From a virus: a stretch of DNA of 64,000 nt. The stretch covers positions 1 to 64,000 of the IMG/VR virus record IMGVR_UViG_3300013137_000017; one strand, written 5' to 3'. Of the stretch, positions 14,380 to 26,500 are shown in pieces. A program made the position numbers and the translations under genes. Under the pieces are notes generated by a model. It searched no databases. It saw only the letters and a list, made by a program, of their open reading frames with translations, and was not told where the DNA came from. Numbering within the stretch: the stretch's first letter is position 1; each line of letters starts with the position of its first letter.

Positions 14380-15974
14380 GTGATAAGGATCTCCTGGATC
14401 ACTTCCCAGTACCCGTCTGTCTTTTTTATAATGGTCACACTGCTTCCCGTCAATGAACCGACACCGGCGGTCATTACATATGTTGTCGTCTCAGCCAGGT
14501 CGTTATTTATTATAGCATCGCCCCCGCCTGTAACGCTAAGCGTAAGAGTATTTGTACCGGAAGAATATTTGATGATGAATGTAAACTTCAACCCATCTTC
14601 AATTGTTGCCGTATCGGGAAGGTCAACAGCTATGTTTCCACTTGTTATATTACAGCTATAGTTTGATGCTTCCGTTTCATCTGCAGTGAAGTCAATTGTC
14701 TTATATGCTATTCCACCCCCTCCGGCTTTATATTGCAGGTTATTTATCTTGGTCATGATATTTTCATCTAATCCGGAGAGATAGCCGATCACGGTTGCTG
14801 CAGCGAGTTTCGATGTTGCGATTGCTGCACTTGCGTGAACGTCAGCATTTACTATTGCTGCGGCACCCGCGGTTATCTTTGTATCTATCTGAGTCTGGGC
14901 ATCAGAGGTCAGGCCGGCAATATACTGTAATTTTGCTCCTACGTTAGCTTCGGAAGTCCAGGCAGCTCCATCAAAATAAGGAACTGCGTCTGCAGCAAGG
15001 GTTGATCCAACAACGTGATCCATAAATTCTTTTCCTGTCTTAATCAGAAGCTCTCCATCAGTATTCAACATCGCTGCATGGGTGATAGCTCCTGTTCCCG
15101 TAGTGCCTACCTTGCATTTTCCGGTAGCCCATACTCCTCCATATACTTTAACAAAATAAGTACTATCTACAGCTCCTCCTATGCCAACTTTTCCTATCAA
15201 TGTAGACCCACTCCATGCTATCAACGTATCGCCCGAAACACCTCCTCCTCCGGCAATACCTCCGTAGAGAAGAAGGTCTCCTCCGTCATTGGCTCCTCCG
15301 CCATATCCTCCCCCCGCATGAATACTTAAATTATCTCCAGCCCCTGCATCATCAGTTTCGACATATAAAGCCCTGGCAGCACCTGTCGCAAAATAGACAT
15401 CTGCCGGGAACTTTAACGTATATGTGGAAAGTATCGGCGTTACTTCAGTACCGTCAATTGTCCAATATGGTTCAAGAAGCGATGAGATGTTACTAACAAG
15501 CACCTTTTTAGGAAGGTCGTCTGCGCTATCGACGATGACAAAATAATCAGCATTTACCGGCGATCCTTTAGCACTGAGGTTATCCGGATCAAATTCGACC
15601 TGATAGTTAAGTCTCGTCCCTCCCGTAGCTGTTTTACTCAGGGCAGTGAGCTTCAGTCCACCGTAGGTTTGGGCACCAAGTGCAATTGTAGCCTCTGTAG
15701 CATCACCTAACTGCATCATTGGTAGTTGATGTGGTCGAACAACTGTTTGCATCCCTGAAGAAGCGCTTGTGCGTAATTTGACATTCGCATCCGTTGCCAA
15801 TTTCACCAGGCCCTGAGATCCTTCAGCTGCAGTATCATCAGTTTCAAGTTTAAATGTAACAGAATCAAATAGCGATCTATATGTTGCCTCAGATGGCTTA
15901 TTATTCTTTGAAAACCTGTCGTAAGTTGACGCTTTCGGGGTATCGAAAAACCACTTTCTTAATTGTGTTGCCAT
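14376..15974 (-). CDS. Tail fibre or receptor-binding structural protein
   Basis: This 532-residue protein contains collagen-like and glycine-rich repeats (GGGYGGGANDGGD, GGIAGGGG), many alanine, threonine and serine residues and long beta-rich stretches, the usual make-up of trimeric tail fibres. Its N-terminal 60 residues are basic and could attach to the baseplate or tail hub. The C-terminal part (SGNIAVDLPDT onwards) resembles a beta-helical tip domain. It is the last late gene and convergent with the early operon. The fibre role is inferred from composition and position. Confidence 0.65.
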   Translation of the reverse strand: MATQLRKWFFDTPKASTYDRFSKNNKPSEATYRSLFDSVTFKLETDDTAAEGSQGLVKLATDANVKLRTSASSGMQTVVRPHQLPMMQLGDATEATIALGAQTYGGLKLTALSKTATGGTRLNYQVEFDPDNLSAKGSPVNADYFVIVDSADDLPKKVLVSNISSLLEPYWTIDGTEVTPILSTYTLKFPADVYFATGAARALYVETDDAGAGDNLSIHAGGGYGGGANDGGDLLLYGGIAGGGGVSGDTLIAWSGSTLIGKVGIGGAVDSTYFVKVYGGVWATGKCKVGTTGTGAITHAAMLNTDGELLIKTGKEFMDHVVGSTLAADAVPYFDGAAWTSEANVGAKLQYIAGLTSDAQTQIDTKITAGAAAIVNADVHASAAIATSKLAAATVIGYLSGLDENIMTKINNLQYKAGGGGIAYKTIDFTADETEASNYSCNITSGNIAVDLPDTATIEDGLKFTFIIKYSSGTNTLTLSVTGGGDAIINNDLAETTTYVMTAGVGSLTGSSVTIIKKTDGYWEVIQEILIT

Positions 15975-15980
15975 TGCTGT

Positions 15981-16418
15981 TTAATTTACTGTTATTATTG
16001 GAGATGTATTTTCTACATGATCATATCCGACTCCTTCACCTTCAAGATCAGTATTCAAATCATACACATCAAACATTTTGTGAATTAAATTGGAAGAGAT
16101 ACCACTACATAACAGTGCCTTTTTAATTCTGTCAATACAGTAGTATTCCCTGTAATATTCATTTCCCTGATCTCCTCCGTTATCCGCATCAAGATCTCTA
16201 TGGTCTTGAATGATATCAAGATAGAAAGCAACCCTATGGTACATCTTTAGAATACATACCTTATTGGTTTTTTTCCCAAACAGTTGAGAAGATATAATAG
16301 ATGAATACAATTCATTGGTGGTGGAACTTACAATATACCAAAACTCCATAGATTTCTGTTCGCGAACAGTTGGAGCCGGAAGTCCACAACAACTTGTTAT
16401 AAGATCAAATGCACTCAT
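15981..16418 (-). CDS. Hypothetical virion-region protein, 145 aa
   Basis: This 145-residue protein has several cysteines (ITSCCGLP, KVCILK, YYCIDR) and a mostly helical pattern. It lies between the tail fibre and a 362-residue structural protein, so it is probably a tail-associated or fibre-assembly component. No family is recognised. Confidence 0.55.
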   Translation of the reverse strand: MSAFDLITSCCGLPAPTVREQKSMEFWYIVSSTTNELYSSIISSQLFGKKTNKVCILKMYHRVAFYLDIIQDHRDLDADNGGDQGNEYYREYYCIDRIKKALLCSGISSNLIHKMFDVYDLNTDLEGEGVGYDHVENTSPIITVN

Positions 16419-16419
16419 A

Positions 16420-17508
16420 TTAACAATCTATAATATTTGTATCAAGTTCATCACAAAGCCCACAGCGGTCAGTGATTATCTTCAGTTTATCAACCATAGT
16501 TCCGACTTCTTCTATGAAGTCTTCCCGTTCAATACTCACGTCATATACTCCCAGATACCTATACTTGTCAAGAAATACCATCTTCTCGATTTGAGAAATA
16601 AGCATCCTTATCGTATCTTCATCATACTTGCGTGCCATAAGATCTTCATCACAATCATCACATGGATCATCGCAAGCACAAAGATTATACTTAAAAAGTG
16701 CAGTGTAACAGTCATAAGCGTCACACATATCATAAATGGGTTCTTCAATTTCATAATCTATAGCGCTATATGTGTATTCAATGTGAAAAACATAAACTCC
16801 ATCACCATAAGTAGTAAGATCAATATCGAGCGTTGTTTCGGAGATTGAATAAGACTCAAGAGTGTTCCCTGAATAGTCTTGCAATATCGCTGAAGTAACC
16901 GTTACGTCATCAGCTACCGTAATAGTATATAGATGGCATCCGGTCTTTGTGATTGTGACAGGCGGACAGTCTATCTCTATCACGCCTGTTGTATAATCCA
17001 TCTGCTCTGTGGCAGTATCTATCGAATAGACACACAGATCATGAATGTCCTCTTCCGTGAGAGCTGCATATACAGAGCCGCCAATAGCCGTTAAATCAAG
17101 GGCTTCATCAATAACAAGGATTCCCCAGTCGGTTCTGTTAAGATGTGGAGCCGCAGGCGATGCAACAGTAGGATTAATTGTCCCAGCGGTTTGTTTTATA
17201 AAATAATACCCGTTAGAATGAACTATCGCAAACGGCCCAAAGTCGATATTCACCGACGAATCCCATTCGAAAAACCAGAACAGTTTTACGTTATATATTC
17301 TTAAGTTGACTGCCGGGATTATCCATATCCCAGGGTCAGGATCCGTCTGATCAATATTAAAGTCCGCAACAAAGTCATCTGTGCTCCACGTAGCAAGGAT
17401 AGACAGATAGCTACGAGCGTATGTATTTAACGGATACGTAGTGATGTCCGTAATGGTTAGATAGCCACATTGACTGTCTTTATCCAATGAAATAACTGGT
17501 ACTGCCAT
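16420..17508 (-). CDS. Tail-region structural protein with a Cys-rich cluster
   Basis: This 362-residue protein is beta-rich for most of its length (alternating strands and turns such as VTITKTGCHLYTITVADDVTV). Between about residues 268 and 300 it has a cysteine cluster (CDAYDC, CACDDPCDDCDED) likely to bind metal or form disulphides, then a helical C-terminus. It is the first gene of the promoter at 17525-17556, and the fibre gene follows. A fibre-anchor or appendage role fits its position, without a recognised family. Confidence 0.55.
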   Translation of the reverse strand: MAVPVISLDKDSQCGYLTITDITTYPLNTYARSYLSILATWSTDDFVADFNIDQTDPDPGIWIIPAVNLRIYNVKLFWFFEWDSSVNIDFGPFAIVHSNGYYFIKQTAGTINPTVASPAAPHLNRTDWGILVIDEALDLTAIGGSVYAALTEEDIHDLCVYSIDTATEQMDYTTGVIEIDCPPVTITKTGCHLYTITVADDVTVTSAILQDYSGNTLESYSISETTLDIDLTTYGDGVYVFHIEYTYSAIDYEIEEPIYDMCDAYDCYTALFKYNLCACDDPCDDCDEDLMARKYDEDTIRMLISQIEKMVFLDKYRYLGVYDVSIEREDFIEEVGTMVDKLKIITDRCGLCDELDTNIIDC

Positions 17509-17524
17509 AACTAAGATCTTTTAG

Positions 17525-17556
17525 CAAAGATACAACAATCAAAAAGTAGATGTCAA
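17525..17556 (-). promoter_or_regulatory. Late promoter, Bacteroidota type
   Basis: On the minus strand TTGACA (17556-17551) is followed after 18 bases by TATCTTTG (17532-17525), matching TAnnTTTG. Transcription would start about ten bases before the ATG at 17508. It serves the tail-fibre genes. The same TTGACA-N18 layout is found at 55329-55360. Confidence 0.6.
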
Positions 17557-17565
17557 GATAAGATA

Positions 17566-20500
17566 CTACTCTTGTTCATCAATAAGTGGTTCTATCAAGT
17601 CATATCCCTGGTTTGCAAACGGAGCATTTTTAAGTTTGAAATTCCCAAACATATCCTGCCAAAACCCAGCCAGAATATCTACTGCAGGGAAAGGACGTGT
17701 TACACCTTCAATCATCATAGGCCATACGAGCAACGACTGGTACGCATACCGGAAGTTTTTTACTATCCTCCAGTTAGGAATTGGCTTGTCTTTATCTTCG
17801 TCTTCACCCTGATCCACAAGCTGAGCAAATAAGAAGTACATAAACGTATACATCGCAAGATTCATCGTGGCTTTTGTCATCGCGTATTTCTTTGATGCGG
17901 AGAGATTCTTCAGTGAGAGGGGTTTCTTTGCAAGTATGGAATCTCTTATATATCCATATACAGTACTTACCGTTCCATCAACCATCACACGTTCCCACTG
18001 AGCTGTCCATTCACCATTTTCGTCTTTTATCATTTCGACCTTGCCTCCCTCATCCAGCGTCTTTTCTACCGCAAAAGCATTTTCAAACCTCGTTATCATC
18101 CACTGTTTAAACATCAGAAACATCTTTCCAATCATATAGTTAGCCCAAAGAGATCTCGTCTTATTATCATACGCTCCGATAATATATTTGTCTGAGAGGA
18201 CTTTAAACAACCTTGCCTCTTCAAGAGTATATCCCTTTACCGGGCCAACGGTATTCTCATAGGCAGCTCGTTTTTTCTGCCATTCCATATATGCTTTACC
18301 GGCTTCAGAGAAATCTTTCCCATTCCAACCAAGCCTTTTATCTTTTTTCGGATCATACGTAACGGTACCTGTCTTTTCATCATAATCATACGCATCCCAA
18401 GATCCATCATGCATCATCTGCGCTCCCATTGCTACGCATCTGGCAAATACATCAGTAGCCCAGTTACCCCAGTTCACATAGAACCTTGTGAAAATGCTCT
18501 TTTTCGTTTTCTGATGGATAGGAAGATTAATCAACTCATAATCATTGGAAGAAACTAACTGAAAATCATGCATAGCAAGTTGTGTCATTTTCTTGAATCC
18601 ATTCTTTGTAAGAAACGCTGCCGTTGATTTCAATAAATGTTGCGATCCAAAATATTTCTTATCAAATCCTCCTTTTTTCGCAATATTACTTGTGATTCCT
18701 TCAACAAATGCATACATCCCGTTTGTGACAAGACTTATAATTGGAATGTTTATATTAAAAGCCATGACCAGTGGAGCCGCAACAGACGATAATATCTGAA
18801 GCGTCGTATCAACTTCTTTTGGTGTTATCTTCTTTCGCTTCCCACGAATAGCCTGTTCATCAAACAACTCAAGAAATTGACTGACACCGAGATTTTTATA
18901 ATCTTTGTTCACTCTGTCATTGAGAGCAACGATCTTCATTGCATTAATAGTTGGCAATAGATTCTCTTCAATTTCACCATTGCGAATAGAGGACATAACG
19001 AAATAATTCATAAGCATTTCAAGATTCTTCGAGATATTTTTGTTGACTTCTTCATCTTTTAAGACATACTTATCTACGTTAACTCCGTTTTCAACTACTG
19101 TCTCTACTCCAAGTCCAAGAAGTCCATAACTACGGCGCGTATTCCCATACTTTTCTTTTTGGCTGTTAGTAATACCAAACTGCCAGAAAAACATATCTCT
19201 CATTTTATTGAGATCATCAATCTCGTCTATCTCCGCACGAGAAGATTCACTATACTGCGAATATACGTCTGTTAACTCCATCACACGTGCTTTCATGCCA
19301 GCATAGATCTTCCCCTGGCTAAATTTCTCTCCTGCAGACTGGGGAAGAATAGGAATCATCCCACGAACATAAGTGCTTTCTTCAGAAAACAACATCGCTT
19401 TTGCATCGTCTTCTGTAAATTCAAGCTGATCTTTAGCCATCAGATATCCGGATGGTTCGTTTTGATAGTGTTTGGTCAGGTTGTATATAAGCGCCTGTTC
19501 AATAACATTTACTATCTTTCTGCCAGCAGCCAACAATTCTTTACTGAGTCCAAGCTCTTTGGCTTTTTTTGCCATCTCTCTTTCCCACGCCGTCCTAATA
19601 TGCGGGTCATTTACGTCGTCTGTCCAATATATATGTCCGGTATAATGCATCTTTCCGTCAAGTCCCTTTTCCTGTACATATAACCGATCAAATAAATGAT
19701 CACTTATGTTGAGAACCCTTCCAGTAAGAAGCGGAGCAAACTCTTTATAGATATAATCAAACACTCCATCTTTTTCTTTGAGAGGCAACATCATCTGGTT
19801 ATAATTATTGATAACTCTGCCGAAGATATCAAGCCCAAACCTACGGATCTTCTGAACATCTTCTTGTCCTATACTTGATGTATCTGTTACAAATAACCGA
19901 AGCTGGTCTAAGTCCATGTACTGATTTATGTTGTAATCCATTACAGGAATCCCTCGAATCTGAAATATAGTACCAATTATCATTCGCATCTCTTCTATAT
20001 CATCAATGGAATAATGTTGAGTTCCAATAGAGATATCTGAAATTTTCTTCTGTAGCCTACGCAGTTGTCGGCTGAGGACAGAAATCTTTTCAGCATCAGA
20101 TATTCTTGTATTTACAGTAATCCCCCTGAGACCTACTCCCTCCTTGTCTTTCTTTGCTTTCAGAGAGGCAATATAATCCTGGGTAATATGACGTATGTTC
20201 TTTTGATCAAATCGTTCTGACAACGGAGATCCTTTTAAAATTTCCATTATCTCAGGAACTTTTCCAATATTAAGCATCGTTTTTCCAAGGGCGACATTAT
20301 CAATTTGTTCGAAACTAACACCGCCACCTGTACGATCTTCACCGTGTTTACCAGCATATAATTGTACTACGCCCATATCATTTATGACAACTTTTTTATC
20401 CTCTACAAACTTCTGAGCAAGCATCATCAAATATAATTTATGAAACTCTATCTCTTTATTGTCAATATTTATCCCCTTACGGACAGCAGTACGCTTATCA

Positions 20501-23500
20501 ATGATATAGTGAAACATCTTTGAATTTTTCGGTGTTAACGTATCGTATGCGCCAAGACTACCGCTTTGTACATCATAAATAGAGAGACCAATACCTTTAT
20601 CTGAAGTATAGTCTATAGAAACTATCGGGTCGAAACCAGGAAACACGTAATTTTCATCATAAAGATGTTTCAGATTCTTATTGTCTTTAAGTTTGCTATA
20701 CCTCATATATTTCGAATGTCTACTGAATCCAATAGATCTTTTAAACTTCATCGTTGTCTGATCTGTATACCTTGAAACAGTGTCACCCATATCATTTACA
20801 AAAGTATCTATCTCTTTGCGACCTCCCATAAGATATTCGATAACTTTATCCCCGAAATTATTTTTATAGGCTTCATACTGGTCAAATAAATTTTCCAAAA
20901 CAGGTTGGTTCTTTGGATCATCAAGATCACCAAATTTTCCATATCCAGGAGAGATAAATATAGGAACATCATTTTTGTTGTTGCGGATAACATCTTTGAG
21001 CCACCTGATTTGCAATTTTCTTCGTGTCTCAACATTCGCTTCTCCAAGATATATTACATCATGAAAATTTTTCAGGCTGACTACCGGGTTAACACTCTTA
21101 GATGAAAGCATCACTCCGGATTGAAGTTGCATTAACTTCTCAGAATTTAAGGAAGATATTGATTTCCCTGAAAACACAGCATCCGTAAGTACTTTTGCAA
21201 ACTGCTCAAGAGTTTGCATTTCCGGACTTATGTTTAGATTCAACTTCGGATCAAGACCAAAGATCGTATAGAAGAAGTTACGCAATGCATTCCAAAGCGA
21301 TGTTATAAAATCTTTAACGCTATTCCATATCTCCATCTTTCTATCAGCCTGTCGGCTCTTCCACGAATTGAGAAAGTCAGCGACATCCGATTCGCTTTTC
21401 CAGCCAGCGATGTTACTTATTACTTCATCTACGAGATCCTCACCAGAAAGATACGGATAAGCGGCTTTAATAAGTTTTGCTTCTTCATTGTTGGAATTTA
21501 TAATTCTAAGCGCTTCACTCCGCAGAGATTCGTATGATGGATGACTGATAGACTTCATTATAAGAATGACAATATGAGCTATTTCATGTATAGGAGTATC
21601 CTTCTGAATGCGATCAGTATTAATATACACTTTCCCATTATAAATGAATGCTATATCAGATCGGTTCGGATTCGTCGGATCGCTGTTTGATGTCAAGATA
21701 AATTTTATATTCGGAAATGCTTTATTGATAAAATAAATAAGTCCATCAATCATTTCAGAAGCCAACCGATTATCTTTACGAAGTCGCGAAGAGAGAGTAT
21801 CATTCTTTTTCTCTTTGACATAATCGATATTGTATTTATCATGCCATACAACTCTTGCATGAGAACTATCAGAAAGGACTACTGTATCTCCACCTTTTAC
21901 CTGGAATCCCATCGTTTTTGCTTCAGGGGCAAAGACACCGTGTTCATAATCAAAACTCAGCTTTATAATTCCATCACGATGAAATTTTACAATCTTATCT
22001 GATCCAATGGGTTTTCCAGTCAAATAAGGAACATTTGAACTGGATGAAAAATATGGATTTACAGTAAACGGGTATGGATTTACAGACTTTTTTACCTCTC
22101 CCATAGAGTCAGTCTCCATAAGCATCATTCTTATTCTAAGATCTTTATTTCTCCTTGTAAACTTTGCTCCGGACTTATTAGTACGGTCATATTTTGTTAA
22201 TATTCCATTCTTTCGAATAATTTCATCAGAGAGATAATCCATATCTGGATTGTATAATGTACCAGCACTACCTCTGTCCTTACGTACAAATTCACCGTAC
22301 TGTCGTTCGATATTATTATCGATCATGGAATTAAATGAACCGTTCCGTACTTCAAATCCAAAGTTCAACGCAGAATATAATCGGAAAAACTGTTGATGTT
22401 TCGGATTTAATTTCCTGAAGTCAATAATCATAACATTTCTTCTGTGATCATCTATTGACAAAGATCCGGAAAACTGAATTTGCTCAGACAAATTTACATT
22501 TGAAGTTCGTTCTATCTCTTGCACAAACAGATTGTTCTTATATGCATCATATTGTTTAAGATAACTAAGATATTGCGGTGCAAGTGCCATAAAGAGTCCT
22601 CGTCCATACTCAGACTGATCCATTGTAAAAACACCATTCTTTAAGCCAAGTTCATTCATAAAATCATCTTCAAAGCTAAATGTCTCGTTTTCCATTACAT
22701 TCCCAATGATGAATTTCTCAAAGTCATCTACTAATGGATTAAACTCATCTTCTCCCCAAAGTTCATTTCTCTGCGTTTTCTCCCGCACTAAATCCGTTAA
22801 AATATCAATATTCTGATCAACTAAAAACACTCTTTTAATTGACTTCTCAAGTTGGTTCATTAGGTCAAGATAAGAAATACTCCTCGGAATGTTCGCTATA
22901 ACTTCAGCTATATTGAATGTATTCCTGATATTTATTTCATTACCCATCTTATTCTTCGCCGACTTATCAGATGAATATTGATAAAAGTTTTCAATAAAAT
23001 ATTCGGCTTGTTGCTTTGGAGTTTTTACATATTTAGTATTCTTTTTACGAATAGCATCAATGTTTGACAGAAACACGGATAAGTCCATGCCAAGCCACTT
23101 CTCAACATTTTTAATATTTCCGGTAAGTTCGAATATATTTCCACCAATACTTTTTTCTATAGCTATAAAGTTAATAAGCCTGCGTACTTGTTCTCCTTTT
23201 AATGCTATATTCTTTAATTCTTGCATTGAATATCCTTCGACAGTTTCAACTCCTGTAAGGTATTTCCATATCTTTGACGTAAATTCTGACGTTGCCCGAT
23301 TTGCATTTATTGTCTTTGCGGTAGCTTTTACAACAGCAGGACTTGTGAGTATCTTATATATTCTCTCCTCGAAATATTTCTGTTTTTCTTCTACAGTTTC
23401 AAACTTATCCATCTCTGCCTGTTCACTTGAATTTAACCCGCTGAATAACAATCCTGCAATAAGAGGAGAAGTATATACGTTGATATTTAATCTCCCAAGC

Positions 23501-26500
23501 GCTCCACCAAGACCGGCATTTACCGTTGCAGCCTGTACTAACTTTGCAATCATCGCAAACGTCTCAGGGATAGCAACATCTTTTCCAAGAAAGGTAGATG
23601 ATCCGAAAAGTTCGGTTCTCTTTCCTTTTGGAATCGTAAACAGTGTTGTAAAAAAGTTGTTGAGATTAGCGAAATGACCTACAAGAACTTTTCCATCATA
23701 TATTATACGATCATTCTCGACTATCTTTCCAAAATTACTAAATGGCCATAACAGATCCTGGGGCTTGTCTTCCGAAAGACTTTCGGCGAAATTTTCAAGA
23801 GTATCTGTTTCTAATGCTGTCAAGATAAAAGGATGGTTTTTATAGTTATTGTAGTATTCCTGTATCCCCCGAAAGAACATTATCTGATCTATATTTTCAG
23901 TGTCTATACTGGCATCATCTTTTATTGGATGATAGATAATATTTACGGAATCCCCATCATAATCTGAATTGTCAAGTTGGTTTCTTTCCGGAGAAAGATA
24001 TATCAGATTTTCTGCATCATTGGCAAATGCAACAATCCTCCCCAATGATCCCATATTGCTATTCGTCGTAGGAATACGTACTATAAAAACATTTAATGCT
24101 TCATTGAATGCAAAATAATACCGTGACAAGTATGAAATTATGTGCTTTTTATTCAGCAACTTTCCTGACATTTCCAGAGTTCCTTCTTTGGCAGGATCTT
24201 TTTCCAATATATATTCTTCATATTTTCTTCTTAAAACACTTGCCATTTTTGAACCAAACGCCATATAAATATCATCGACAGAGATATCCGGATCTGCAAA
24301 TGCCTTGGATAATTCCTGATATATTTCGTCTGATGATGAACGTTGTGTTTTCAATCCACTGTCATAAAGAGAATAAACATCTTCCCCGATAACATAAGTC
24401 ATCGCTTCTTTAAGAGTAATATCTGGAGTAAGTCCGAATTTATCCATATGGTGAAAGGGAGCGATAACTTCTGCGGGCCGATATATTGCTTTTGGATTTT
24501 TATCAAGTTCATCTCTTGATGTTATCTCACTTCCATCCTCTGTAACATATCCGTGAGGCATTATCATCCTATATCCTTCTACACTATCATTCTCCAAGTT
24601 TTCATCACTATTGGAAAGAACAGGTATAGATCTTCCGTTTTTTGTTTGAACCATCTTTATCTTTGTAAACGAAGGTGCCTGCACGTGAAATGCTCCTGGC
24701 AATTTAAATCTCAAAGCACTTTCAGCATCATTATAAAACATTTGGATAGCAAAACTTCTTATCGCATTGATATCTACAGATGGATCATTGAGAAGTGACA
24801 GATGTTTGCCAGCATAAGAAACATTCCTTCCCCGCCTTAAAGCATTTTTTCTTATATAATCAATAAGTTCTCCGCGCTTCATGGATTGAATCTTTGTAAT
24901 CCACTTGTCTATATTCAATCTAATAGCATCAGTATATCGCTCGTTAATATCTTTATTATGATCAAATGTGCCAGTAACATGGATTACCTGTAAAGGCAAA
25001 GATGTCTCTTCGCCAAAAGGATTTTGCCGCATCTTTGTCTGATGGCGCAAAGTATCATTACGAACCCATACGATATTCTCATCACTATTAAGCTCCATAG
25101 GAACTGTTACATTGTCAAGCGTTACATTCTCTCCTGTTCTGCTTTTTAAATCATTAACTTTTGTAACACCTGTTTTTACCGCAGAAGAAAACACTACATA
25201 ACCGACCATTTTTTTATTCCATCCCTCTGAATCTTGCTGAACATATCTGACAAGATTATCTATTGCCTGATAATATGGGACATTGTTAGCAAGCATCGTT
25301 TTGAGCATACTATAAAGCTCATCCCCAATCATCATACGAGTCATCTCCTGATAAAAAGAACTATTTTTAAATTGGGATTCAGGAATAGGATATTGATTAT
25401 ATTTGTGAAATATTTCTGTTTCGTATCTATGTGAATAATAGTTGTTGACATTCTTTTTACTTCCAATACCTAATGTTCCGGCAGAAGCGGCAGAAGCAAG
25501 AAATAACATTCTATCGTATATCGGATTCATAATAGATAATCCATCTGTAAGTTTAATTTCCTTCTTGCCAAAAAGGGTGTTAAGACCGACAACATCCTTA
25601 AGATACACAACCCTCGATTCTTTAGGAAGTACATCGAGTATTGCTGAATACCTATCATCTTCATTTATCGTTGCATACTTATCTCCAGGTGCTACCGGCC
25701 CGGTTCCACGTTTTATAAAATCTATAAAATTCTTATAGCCATATACCGGCCCACGAACAAGTGGCGTAACCATTTCATTAATAAAATAATGATTCCAATA
25801 AATTGCTTCAAGCAAAGGATGATAGGTGGTATTTTCTTCTTTTACCTGTTTGTACCCATTATTTTTCATCTCTTTGCCTATCAAGAGGAAAAAGTCATCA
25901 CGTATCTCATTGGAAGCTGTAACTGCATTGCTAAGAGAATATATCTTACTCAGTAATTCTTTCGTTTCTTCTTCTTTTCCTAATTTTAAAAGTTTCTTCC
26001 TTTGTGCCTGTAACTCTTTTAATCTATCACGATAATTCTGAACATCCTGTTCATACTTCCTGAAAAACTCACCTAATGTTTTTGATGAATTTAGAGTTTC
26101 TTCTTCGATTCCTATCCTATCTTGCGGAGTAAGACTATTCTTAAATTTATCAGTTAACTCAAAAGTATCAAACAATGATACTTCAAACGCAGACAGGTTA
26201 TGTGCTGAATCTGCTATCTTTTGCAAGGAAAGATTAATATGTTGACTAAAGGCAGCATAAATTGCTTTATCTGCTTCAAGAGTGCTCATATCACGCAATT
26301 TCGTAATATTGATATCAGCTATAGGATTATCCGTTTGTGTGATAGCATTCCCAGGGAGTATTGTTCCATTCTTGATAATATAGTCACGATAAAGAACAAG
26401 ATCTTTCAATTCTTTCTTACCGCTTTTATAAGCATTCCAGTTCTCTTTAGAATACTTTTTAAGATCCTCATAATACCTTTTGATTATTTCGAGTTGATCA

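Noticed and set aside
23060-23677. 205-residue plus-strand frame opposite the polyprotein gene
   Set aside because: It is fully inside the strongly supported giant gene on the other strand and its sequence is rich in F, S, I and P as expected from antisense reading.
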